Positions 1 to 6,816 of a stretch of 9,841 nt of DNA are shown here, in pieces. This DNA is from Deltaproteobacteria bacterium (GTDB lineage: Bacteria > Desulfobacterota > Desulfobacteria > Desulfobacterales > UBA11574), in NCBI GenBank assembly GCA_019313025.1, contig JAFDCA010000010.1, forward strand, positions 1-9,841. The letters are read 5' to 3'. Below the pieces are notes generated by a model. It searched no databases and was not told where the DNA came from. It saw only the letters and a list, made by a program, of their open reading frames with translations. Positions within the stretch are counted from its first letter, which is position 1; each line of letters opens with the position of its first letter. A program made the position numbers and the translations under genes.

Positions 1-1431
1 AGATCTTCCTATACTGCCACTCACATTTTTTACAAAGGTTGTGTTCCCTTTCAAAAAATATTGACCGCTGTTAATTGTCAGAGGGTGCGGTAATCTCCGG
101 TAAGTTACAGAAAGGTTGAATTGAGATATGTCCACGAATACATTGATTGACGCAATGCTTTCTCCCAAAACAAGCCTTCCGGTTGCCCTTCCTTTAACGT
201 TGTCTACAAGGGAATTCTCTTTGATAAATGCCTCATTATGAACCACGCGTTTCAATATGGGAGGCAGTTGTGCCAGGTCAGCCTCAAGGGTTAGATCAAG
301 ATGAAACAGCGCATCTTCGCCTTCAAGTCCTAGTTCCAAACGTCCGTCAAAACACTTTGAGGCCCCCATATGTGCTTTAAGGTTTTTGCCTTTTAGAATA
401 CCTTTTGAAATCGTCACATCTCCTTTGACATCCGTTAAATTCAAATCGACGAAGGGAACAAAAATCTCACCATGGGTTAATTCGCCGTTGATGGTGATAT
501 TTTCCAATTCCCCCAGTTCCTCCATCGAGTTTCCGTGGGAAGTCAACTGAATGAGGGGAACTGTTCCACCTTTTACAGTATTAAATATATCTTTAACCAC
601 GGGAACTTCTCTTGCAAGATCCAGAACCGCTTTCCGGGTTGAACCGACATCCACATCTTTTCCCATCAGTTCCAGATGGACCTTTGAAGATGTCGATGGC
701 AAGCGGCGATGAACATCCAATTTGCCGGATAAAATAAGTCGAGGATGGTTTAATTTGAGATTTGCGAGGGAAAACGACAGTTTGTCTTTATACAAATAAA
801 CAGTACCCTTTAGGGACATATTTTTACAAAGGCTGGTGTCGCAATGCATGTCCAAGCTGATATGTTTTTTTAATACATTGATACTGGCGTTGGTATCTTT
901 TAACCAAAAAACAGACCTTTTTTCTTTAATAAAATTCAAGCGTGCGTTTTTCAGCCGAACCTTAAGTCCTGCTGCTTTTGATAACAAAACGTTCAAAACG
1001 ACTCCCACATTTTCTTCAACGGTTTCCAGCGAGAATAAATGAAGAGATTTGTCTCCCGGTTTAGGATTTTTGTTGAGATAAATTTCAATGTCAGGTGTGT
1101 TTAACGTCATTCTGGAGTTTTGAAACGCTCCCATCATGAGGGGGAATAGTTTCGGGGTGATGGAAAGGGATACGACAGTTCCTTTAACTGTTTCGGGAAT
1201 TGAAAAACGGCACTGTTGAACAACGAGTTGAGGTCGCGGAAAAAAAGACACATCAATGCGTTGAAACGCTACTTGACCGTTAATCGCTTCAGAAAGACCC
1301 GCCTGGATTTTATCTGAAATCTGTTTTTGATTGATGATTTTATCTGAAGATAAAATCAAAATGAAAATAAGAACAAAACAGACGATAAAACAGGCGGTTA
1401 TCCAGAGAGATATTTTTTTGAGTCGAGCCAT
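1..1431 (-). CDS. AsmA-family inner-membrane protein, 3' end beyond the window
   Basis: An uninterrupted minus-strand frame of 477 codons runs from ATG at 1431 off the left edge, so the C-terminus is missing. The start is fixed by an in-frame TGA four codons upstream; the ribosome site is weak (AAGTGA, about 9 bases before the ATG). The protein opens with MARLKK, then a hydrophobic segment at residues 8-28, giving an N-in single-span anchor with the rest in the periplasm. The following stretch reads like an AsmA N-terminus: a short amphipathic region with EAINGQVAFQRIDVSFFPRP (residues ~50-69), then alternating beta-strand sequence to the edge. AsmA-family proteins are repeating beta-groove proteins implicated in moving lipids across the periplasm or in outer-membrane homeostasis. 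It lies 51 bp downstream of a lipoprotein gene on the same strand, a likely operon. Which AsmA subfamily it belongs to cannot be settled without the C-terminus. Family call fairly sure; substrate unknown. Confidence 0.8.
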   Translation of the reverse strand, partial: MARLKKISLWITACFIVCFVLIFILILSSDKIINQKQISDKIQAGLSEAINGQVAFQRIDVSFFPRPQLVVQQCRFSIPETVKGTVVSLSITPKLFPLMMGAFQNSRMTLNTPDIEIYLNKNPKPGDKSLHLFSLETVEENVGVVLNVLLSKAAGLKVRLKNARLNFIKEKRSVFWLKDTNASINVLKKHISLDMHCDTSLCKNMSLKGTVYLYKDKLSFSLANLKLNHPRLILSGKLDVHRRLPSTSSKVHLELMGKDVDVGSTRKAVLDLAREVPVVKDIFNTVKGGTVPLIQLTSHGNSMEELGELENITINGELTHGEIFVPFVDLNLTDVKGDVTISKGILKGKNLKAHMGASKCFDGRLELGLEGEDALFHLDLTLEADLAQLPPILKRVVHNEAFIKENSLVDNVKGRATGRLVLGESIASINVFVDISQFNLSVTYRRLPHPLTINSGQYFLKGNTTFVKNVSGSIGRS

Positions 1432-1482
1432 TGATACATGTCACTTATAGATGGCGGGATCTTCGATGGGTTAAAATATTTG

Positions 1483-2022
1483 CTATTGGAGTTTCTTTTC
1501 CGATATTTTGACGGCCATTTTTTCTTTGATCGTGTTGCCATTTTGTCTGATAAATAAAAAAATGCCACTTTCACCGGTTGGAATTGGGCCGGTTGTAATT
1601 TGACCGGCCTTAGCACCCTTGCCGGTGATAGGCTCTCTGGCCAAGAGTTTTAAGGGCGTTATGTCTTTTGTAAAGGATTCCCCTGCAGGAATGATATCCG
1701 CTGGTATGGTCAAGTTTTTAATGTTTTCAGGTTTGATTCCTTCAAACACAAATACCCCTATATCGCGTCCATTATAAATATAACGGGTTTTGTTCCAATC
1801 AATTTCCAAATCTTTTTGGGTCCTGTTTGTTACCCTGAGACGAAACCGGTCGAAATAATTTTTACCTTCTGCCAAAGGTTCAAACTGGGCGCCATAAAGA
1901 GGATTCTCGACGGTTTGAATTTCAGGGGTGCTGATGGAAACTAGTGTCGGTGCACATCCTGTTGCCATAGTGAGTGTAAAAACAAACATTAAAATAAAAA
2001 CAATTTTGATAAATGTTCTCAT
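1483..2022 (-). CDS. Predicted outer-membrane lipoprotein, uncharacterised
   Basis: 179 codons from ATG at 2022, ending in TAG. The frame is open further upstream to an ATG at 2178, but the 2022 start is preferred: it has a good ribosome site and begins directly with a signal peptide. That peptide (MRTFIKIVFILMFVFTLTMATG) ends in a lipobox-like ATGC, with Cys23 as the lipidated residue. Alanine at +2 gives no Lol-avoidance signal, so outer-membrane localisation is inferred. The mature ~157 residues are rich in alternating hydrophobic/polar beta-type sequence (for example FRLRVTNRTQKDLEIDW), compatible with an Ig-like or beta-sandwich fold. No catalytic motif is visible and I do not recognise the family. 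It is first in a probable two-gene operon with the AsmA-family gene, and divergent from tamB, so an accessory envelope role is plausible but unproven. Confidence 0.75.
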   Translation of the reverse strand: MRTFIKIVFILMFVFTLTMATGCAPTLVSISTPEIQTVENPLYGAQFEPLAEGKNYFDRFRLRVTNRTQKDLEIDWNKTRYIYNGRDIGVFVFEGIKPENIKNLTIPADIIPAGESFTKDITPLKLLAREPITGKGAKAGQITTGPIPTGESGIFLFIRQNGNTIKEKMAVKISEKKLQ

Positions 2023-2030
2023 ACGGGCCG

Positions 2031-2036
2031 CCTTTC
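2031..2036 (-). promoter_or_regulatory. Ribosome binding site for the lipoprotein gene
   Basis: On the minus strand GAAAGG lies 8 bases before the ATG at 2022. This placement selects 2022 over the upstream in-frame ATG at 2178, whose 52 extra codons encode no signal peptide. Confidence 0.6.
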
Positions 2037-2375
2037 TAAAGATATTTCCCGGCGAAAACCGGACGTTTCGGTTGGAAACATCCACATTGTATCCATGCCA
2101 ATTCCATTCAAACAATTTGTGTTGCCTTTCATATTCGTAACCATAACATGAAAAAATCATTTTACCAATACAGAACATACTTATTTGTGTTCACGGGGTG
2201 TGCTCATCAAGGTCACCATTTTTCTGTCAAGACACACTAAAATTCATCAATTCCATCTTACAAAGTCAATAGAAAAGCATCCAGGCATTAAATTACAGGA
2301 CAGGACGCTTTTTTTCTTGACCTTTTTTATTCTGTATTTCTTATCTATTCAAATCCATTAAAACAGACTTGATAC

Positions 2376-2404
2376 TTGGCTCTGTCTGCGAAAAGATGTA
2401 TAGA
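2376..2404 (+). promoter_or_regulatory. Candidate sigma-70-type promoter of tamB
   Basis: TTGGCT (2376-2381) and TATAGA (2399-2404) are separated by 17 bp, each matching four of six consensus bases. A transcript from here would have a leader of about 35-40 bases before the tamB ATG. The match is moderate and the region is AT-rich, so this is a candidate only. Confidence 0.35.
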
Positions 2405-2433
2405 TTATGCACAATTTAATCCATGGAGTCATC

Positions 2434-2438
2434 GGTGA
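2434..2438 (+). promoter_or_regulatory. Ribosome binding site of tamB
   Basis: GGTGA ends 9 bases before the ATG at 2448. A GGAG at 2425-2428 is too far away (about 19 bases) to serve that start. The site supports 2448, which directly opens the membrane anchor. Confidence 0.5.
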
Positions 2439-2447
2439 ACGGTTATT

Positions 2448-5400
2448 ATGAAATATTTTAAATGGGTCTCAATCGTCATCGGTTCGTTAATGGCCGTTGT
2501 TTTCCTGGCGGTTCTGGGCATTCAGTTTTACCTGAATACCGAACAGTTTCAGCAACAGATTCTGGCAAAGGTGAACCAGGCGATTCCCGGCACAATAACA
2601 TGGAATCAAAACAGATTTTCCGTTTTAAGCGGAAAAGCGGAATTGAACCATGTGCTGCTAACGGGGCCTGAAAAGGATACGTTGATCGAATTGGAACAAC
2701 TTTCAATCAACGTATCCTGGACCGGGCTTTTGAAAGGGGCGTTATACATTGATCACCTGTTTCTGAAAAATCCAAACGTATTTTTGGTTAAAGAACGCTC
2801 CGGAAACCTCAATCTCATTCAGGCACTTTACACGCCAGGGGATAAGCCACCGCAATCCGCCCAAAATGGCGGCCTTCCGTTTAATATTCTTCTCGGTGAG
2901 CTAAGGGTCATAAATGGTTTCTTTCAATACAATACAGCCGAAGAAATTACCGAGACCAAAACAGATGAGGCGGTGTTTCAAAATGTAAACCTGACCATCA
3001 CAAATGGGAATCTATTAAAGCAGAGCGGTCGGCTTGTTTGTCAAATTATCAATGGAAAGATTCAACGCGAAGGTCATCAAACGACCATCGATCAACTATC
3101 CTTAAAAGCAGATGTTCAAAAAAACCGAATTGATGAATTCGTCATTGATGTGGATGCGGACGATATTTATGCCAACGTTACCGGAACTATCGAAAATCCT
3201 TTTACAGAAAAACCTATTTTGGATCTTCGTTTAAAAAGCCGGGCCTCTCTTTCCAAAGTCATAGATTTGATGGCGCTTGGATCTGATTTTTCAGGAACCG
3301 TCCAGTTGAACTCGATTCTAAAGGGGACGTTAGAAAATCCCGATATCGATTTTATATTAAACTACCAAGGAGGAAAGCTTGCCGGAAACAGTTTCGGCCA
3401 GCTTCATCTGAATGGCCGTTTAAAGGAAAAAATTCTGAACATCGACAACACATATGTTTATACTCCCTTGGGAAAATTCCATATGAGAGGTGATGTGGAC
3501 TTTAGGAAGTCCTTTACCGAGGGCGTGTTAACTTCAAATCCTGATTTAGATACCATCTCCTACCAATTTTCGATCCATCAGAAAGAGTCGCAGCTTTCCA
3601 ATTTACCATCAGGGATATCCGGTTTTAAAGGCGTTGCAAACGCTCACATTGAACTTGAAGGCAAAGGTGTTTATCCAAGCACGCTTTGGGCAAAAACCGC
3701 GCTTGAAATTTATATAAACAAACTGTCTTCTAAAGACGGCAATTCGTCCCGTAATGTCCATGTGAGCGCACAGGCAGAAATGAAAAAGGGACGGGTGACC
3801 ATTGGGAATCTGACCGCCGGTTCAGGCGAGTCGAGGTTTGAGATGAACGGCGATTATGATGTTTTCTCCCATCAAGTGGCTGCTCATTTTAAACTGGAAA
3901 CACCAGATTTGGCTGAGATCACGACAAGCCTGGGGATAAACGGTGTGTTGGGAAAAATGAATATTAGCGGAGACGTCTCGGGAACGTTGAGACATCCTTC
4001 TATGACTGCCCGATTATACGGGGAAAATTTAGGCTTTGAAAACATTCGGTTCGGCAAGGCTGACATCAATATCCGGTTTTTAAAAGGGCGTCTTTCCATG
4101 GAACATGGAAAAATTCTTAACGGCAATTCCGGACTCGATTTTTCCGGTTTTGCTCGAATATTTGATCCGGGAGATTTTAAACTTTTAGAAAATCCTGATT
4201 TCGATGTTGAATTAAAAGGAGACGCCTTCTTCCTGGAAGATTTTGTCCAAGGGATGAGGGGCAAGTTTGTCCTGAATGGCCGAGTTAACGGGAGTTGTGA
4301 CCATCCCAAAGGACAATTTAATCTAAGTGGCAAAGAGGTGGATCTTTACATACAGAAACTTAATAAAGTCAAGCTTGCATCAACCATTGACGGCCGTCAA
4401 ATTCATATTGATCCTTTGTCTCTTGAGATTTCACCGGGGGAGAAAATCGTGTTGAACGGCTGGGTTTCCATGGACAAAGAATATGATCTTAAAATTGTCT
4501 CAAGTGATATTTCCTTTAAAAACATAAAAAAGATGGCCTTACTGAAAATCGACCGGGGAAAAATATCTTTTGATATTTCCGGAAAGGGCGGGTTTGAAAA
4601 TCCCCAGCTCAAAGGAAAAGTGATACTCAGTGATTTGAGTTTTAATAATCAGCGCCTGGAAAAAGTTCCGTTTGAAATTAAAGTGGAGGATCAGACCGCG
4701 TCTCTATCCGGGGGACTGGACTTTACCCTGGATGCAACATACGGGCTTCAATCCCGTTTTTTTGCAACATCCGCTCGTTTTGATAACACGGATTTGACGC
4801 CTTATTTACAACTTGTTGGCAAAAAAGAATTAAATGGCGCCATTGCCGGAAGTATGGAGTTAAAGGGTCATTTCGGCACACCGATCCGAATAGAAGGGAC
4901 AACCCGTATGTCTCAACTGGAAATTTTCTGGAAGGATACACCCTTGATCAAGGGCAACGATCTGATGCTTTTGGTCCATAATGATGAAATATCGATTCCC
5001 GGGATGCGACTATCTCTGGTCGATCAAGGTCATATTACCATCAAGGGTTCCGGAAAATTAAACAAAGATCTTAATTTAGAAGCCGATGGAAACGTTCCCT
5101 TTGAAATACTCCCGATGCTTACAGATACGTTCTCCGATGCTACCGGTGACGTACGCTTTTCACTCAAAGTGAATGGAAGCCTATCAGCACCGAGTATGAT
5201 CATTCATGCGGATATCAAGGACGGAGGAATGAACATTTCGGGCTTATTTCAAAAACTGCATCACATGAATGGACATGTTCGGATAAATTCCGATGCTATC
5301 GAACTGGACAACATCCAAGGGATGCTGGATGCCGGAAAATTTGAGCTTAAGGGTGCCATTGATCTTGACCGATATCAACCATCAAACATCGGGCTCAAGT

Positions 5401-6359
5401 TAAAAGTCGATAACCTTCCCATTTCGATTCCTGACCTATTGGACATCCGGTTTAATTCTGAACTGGATGTTCAAGGTTCACCGGAAAAGTCTCTGATAAA
5501 GGGAAATGTTGAGCTTATCGAGGGGACATATGAGAAAGATGTTCGTCTGAATCTTATGGAAAGCATGGGTCAAGCATCCCGGGAGAAACCTTTGGTGACA
5601 TCGAAGACCCCCTGGCCCATTTTTGACAACATGGCCCTCGATTGCAAAATCAGGTACAGAGATCCTTTTGTGGTTGATAACAATATCGCTTTATTGATCA
5701 TCAAACCTGATCTCCATATACACGGGACAGTGAGCCAACCTCTTGTCAGTGGGAGGGCAGAAGTCGAATCCGGAACCGTATATTTCCAAAGAAACGAATT
5801 TAATGTCAAAAAAGGTGTTTTTGATTTTATAAACCCCTATAAAATAGAGCCGACCATCGATATCCAAAGTGATGTAAAAATTCGGGAATGGACCGTATAT
5901 TTGAATATATCCGGTACACCGGATACCTTAAGGTTTGATATGAATTCCGATCCTCCGGAGAGGGAGGAGGACATCATCTCTTTACTGATTTCAGGAAAAA
6001 CAACTCGGGAACTGATTGCCAGAGAAGGGGGATCATCGTTATCTCCAAAACAGATGCTCGCCGATGTTCTTGCTGAAACCGTTCAAAAAGATATCAAGGA
6101 TGCCACCGGTCTGGATGTCTTGGTGCTGGAATATAATGAAGCAAAAGATGCTGATACCACAGATGAAGTAAAAGTGACTGTGGGCAAGGAACTTTCCAGA
6201 AGGGTGACGGTCAAATACGACCTGCAGACAAAAGATGCCAAGGTCATCCGGAAAGTGATCACGGAATATAAATTTCTTGAAAAAGTGTTAATGAACGCTT
6301 TCCAGGACACCGAGGGACATTACGGCGGCGGGATTCAATTCAGACTTGAATTTCGATAA
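2448..6359 (+). CDS. tamB: TamB: translocation and assembly module inner-membrane component
   Basis: 1303 residues, close to the size of E. coli TamB. Residues ~6-29 form a single N-terminal membrane anchor (WVSIVIGSLMAVVFLAVLGI), so the remainder is periplasmic. The long middle is continuous beta-strand sequence with a recurring G-x4-P motif whose prolines fall at residues 251, 298, 410, 517, 620, 719, 812, 915 and 1098, mostly about 100 residues apart. The C-terminal ~350 residues match the TamB C-terminal domain (formerly DUF490): SGRAEVESGTVYFQRNEF, FDFINPYKIEPTIDI, then SDPPEREEDIISLLISGKT, and a terminal strand ending FRLEFR. TamB proteins form a hydrophobic groove spanning the periplasm and work with an Omp85 partner in outer-membrane protein insertion and/or phospholipid transport. 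An Omp85 gene follows 15 bp after the TAA, implying an operon. Family certain; cargo unknown. Confidence 0.95.
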   Translation: MKYFKWVSIVIGSLMAVVFLAVLGIQFYLNTEQFQQQILAKVNQAIPGTITWNQNRFSVLSGKAELNHVLLTGPEKDTLIELEQLSINVSWTGLLKGALYIDHLFLKNPNVFLVKERSGNLNLIQALYTPGDKPPQSAQNGGLPFNILLGELRVINGFFQYNTAEEITETKTDEAVFQNVNLTITNGNLLKQSGRLVCQIINGKIQREGHQTTIDQLSLKADVQKNRIDEFVIDVDADDIYANVTGTIENPFTEKPILDLRLKSRASLSKVIDLMALGSDFSGTVQLNSILKGTLENPDIDFILNYQGGKLAGNSFGQLHLNGRLKEKILNIDNTYVYTPLGKFHMRGDVDFRKSFTEGVLTSNPDLDTISYQFSIHQKESQLSNLPSGISGFKGVANAHIELEGKGVYPSTLWAKTALEIYINKLSSKDGNSSRNVHVSAQAEMKKGRVTIGNLTAGSGESRFEMNGDYDVFSHQVAAHFKLETPDLAEITTSLGINGVLGKMNISGDVSGTLRHPSMTARLYGENLGFENIRFGKADINIRFLKGRLSMEHGKILNGNSGLDFSGFARIFDPGDFKLLENPDFDVELKGDAFFLEDFVQGMRGKFVLNGRVNGSCDHPKGQFNLSGKEVDLYIQKLNKVKLASTIDGRQIHIDPLSLEISPGEKIVLNGWVSMDKEYDLKIVSSDISFKNIKKMALLKIDRGKISFDISGKGGFENPQLKGKVILSDLSFNNQRLEKVPFEIKVEDQTASLSGGLDFTLDATYGLQSRFFATSARFDNTDLTPYLQLVGKKELNGAIAGSMELKGHFGTPIRIEGTTRMSQLEIFWKDTPLIKGNDLMLLVHNDEISIPGMRLSLVDQGHITIKGSGKLNKDLNLEADGNVPFEILPMLTDTFSDATGDVRFSLKVNGSLSAPSMIIHADIKDGGMNISGLFQKLHHMNGHVRINSDAIELDNIQGMLDAGKFELKGAIDLDRYQPSNIGLKLKVDNLPISIPDLLDIRFNSELDVQGSPEKSLIKGNVELIEGTYEKDVRLNLMESMGQASREKPLVTSKTPWPIFDNMALDCKIRYRDPFVVDNNIALLIIKPDLHIHGTVSQPLVSGRAEVESGTVYFQRNEFNVKKGVFDFINPYKIEPTIDIQSDVKIREWTVYLNISGTPDTLRFDMNSDPPEREEDIISLLISGKTTRELIAREGGSSLSPKQMLADVLAETVQKDIKDATGLDVLVLEYNEAKDADTTDEVKVTVGKELSRRVTVKYDLQTKDAKVIRKVITEYKFLEKVLMNAFQDTEGHYGGGIQFRLEFR

Positions 6360-6374
6360 AATAGACTGATTCAG

Positions 6375-6776
6375 ATGACAATGCCCAAAAAGAAAAATTG
6401 GATGAAGATAATCATATTGTTGTGGATTCTAATGTTGTCTATCAATAAAAATACGGCATATGCCCAAAAAGAGAACGCAGATAGACCCGATCCTATCGTA
6501 TCACGGGTGGTTGTAGAGGTTCAGGGGATAAACGGGAATAGGAGCCGATGGATTGATTTGGTAAAGAATCTGATTGTAATCCAAGAAGGAGACCGTTTTT
6601 CAACAAAACGGTTCCAGGATTCCCTTGAGGCTTTGAAATCGTCGAAAGCATTTAAAACTGTCCATGTTTTAGAAAAATCCCTAAAGGAAGATCAACTGGC
6701 ACTATATTTTCAAGTAACGCCCTATCCTCGAGTTAAAGATATCAAAATCAGCGGCGCTTTTCCCCTTTTGGAATGA
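6375..6776 (+). CDS. Omp85 (BamA/TamA-type) protein, N-terminal part before an in-frame TGA
   Basis: 133 codons from ATG 6375 to TGA 6774-6776; ATG at 6381 or 6402 in the same frame could also start it. No clear Shine-Dalgarno site is seen, and coupling to tamB translation 15 bp upstream is likely. Residues 1-30 are a signal peptide (KKK n-region, IIILLWILMLSI core, AYA before Gln31). Residues ~44-116 make POTRA 1 and residue 119 onward starts POTRA 2 (VKDIKISGAFPLLE), which is cut after its first strand. The next frame, 6792-9200, is in the same phase. The 15 bases between encode EIFNA, completing a typical POTRA helix, so this is the first part of one 941-codon gene (6375-9200), not a separate small gene. 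Alone it would be an unfolded secreted fragment. Confidence 0.8.
   Translation: MTMPKKKNWMKIIILLWILMLSINKNTAYAQKENADRPDPIVSRVVVEVQGINGNRSRWIDLVKNLIVIQEGDRFSTKRFQDSLEALKSSKAFKTVHVLEKSLKEDQLALYFQVTPYPRVKDIKISGAFPLLE
6774..6776 (+). other. In-frame TGA interrupting the Omp85 gene
   Basis: The TGA is the only interruption of an otherwise open 942-codon frame (6375-9200). Upstream PLLE and downstream EIFNAMQLRTGDAY form one continuous POTRA strand-helix motif, so the ancestral gene read through this position, as residue 134 of the full product. One-step ancestors include CGA (Arg), TGG (Trp), TCA (Ser) and GGA (Gly). The explanations, in my order of likelihood, are a sequencing/assembly error or recent nonsense mutation, tolerated readthrough, and selenocysteine recoding. 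The other complete genes here end in TAA, TAA and TAG. Confidence 0.85.
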
Positions 6777-6791
6777 GAAATCTTTAACGCC

Positions 6792-6816
6792 ATGCAGCTT
6801 CGAACAGGAGATGCAT
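6792..6816 (+). other. Stem-loop just downstream of the in-frame TGA
   Basis: ATGCA (6792-6796) pairs with TGCAT (6812-6816). After a G-A mismatch, CTTC (6798-6801) pairs with GGAG (6807-6810, one U-G pair), closing a GAACA loop. The loop starts 25 bases after the TGA and begins with G. Published bacterial SECIS models ask for a short stem, a small loop with G in its first two positions, and roughly 16-37 bases between UGA and loop; this fits that loose geometry. No bulged U or GU in the loop as in E. coli fdhF is present, and such a hairpin can arise by chance in coding sequence. Confidence 0.35.

Larger units (their letters stand above)
2023..2447. other. Divergent intergenic region between the lipoprotein and tamB genes
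   Basis: About 425 bp separate the two divergent starts. I see no convincing gene, RNA gene or riboswitch. It must hold promoters for both directions. A candidate tamB promoter is listed separately. A second, weaker rightward -35-like TTGACC sits at 2317-2322 with no good -10. Leftward, the best -35-like match is TTGACT (minus strand, 2264-2269), again without a convincing -10. Small inverted repeats occur at 2057-2061/2069-2073 (AACCG/CGGTT) within the likely leader of the lipoprotein mRNA, and at 2364-2368/2384-2388 (CAGAC/GTCTG) over the tamB promoter candidate. Their arms are only 5 bp and could be chance. Confidence 0.5.

Noticed and set aside
836..1042. 68-codon plus-strand frame
   Set aside because: Lies wholly antisense within the AsmA-family gene, whose frame is long, anchored and family-like.
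1398..1616. 72-codon minus-strand frame overlapping the lipoprotein and AsmA genes
   Set aside because: It overlaps both real genes out of phase, is rich in basic and low-information sequence, and has no family resemblance.
2057..2073. Regulatory leader hairpin upstream of the lipoprotein gene
   Set aside because: Only a 5-bp stem with a 7-base loop; no riboswitch-like pattern around it.
2023..2178. N-terminal extension of the lipoprotein to ATG 2178
   Set aside because: It would bury the signal peptide and lipobox behind 52 residues, and the good ribosome site lies just before 2022.
3884..4333. 149-codon frame antisense to tamB
   Set aside because: It mirrors the strong tamB coding frame; its composition (many Pro, Ser, Lys, Phe) is typical of an antisense shadow.
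6774..6776. A variant genetic code with UGA read as Trp or Gly
   Set aside because: Over about 9 kb of coding sequence only one in-frame UGA is seen and Trp is encoded by TGG; a reassigned code would show many UGAs.
6792..6794. A genuine independent start for a shorter Omp85 protein
   Set aside because: The ATG falls inside a POTRA helix, has no signal peptide after it and no good ribosome site; it is most likely an internal Met.
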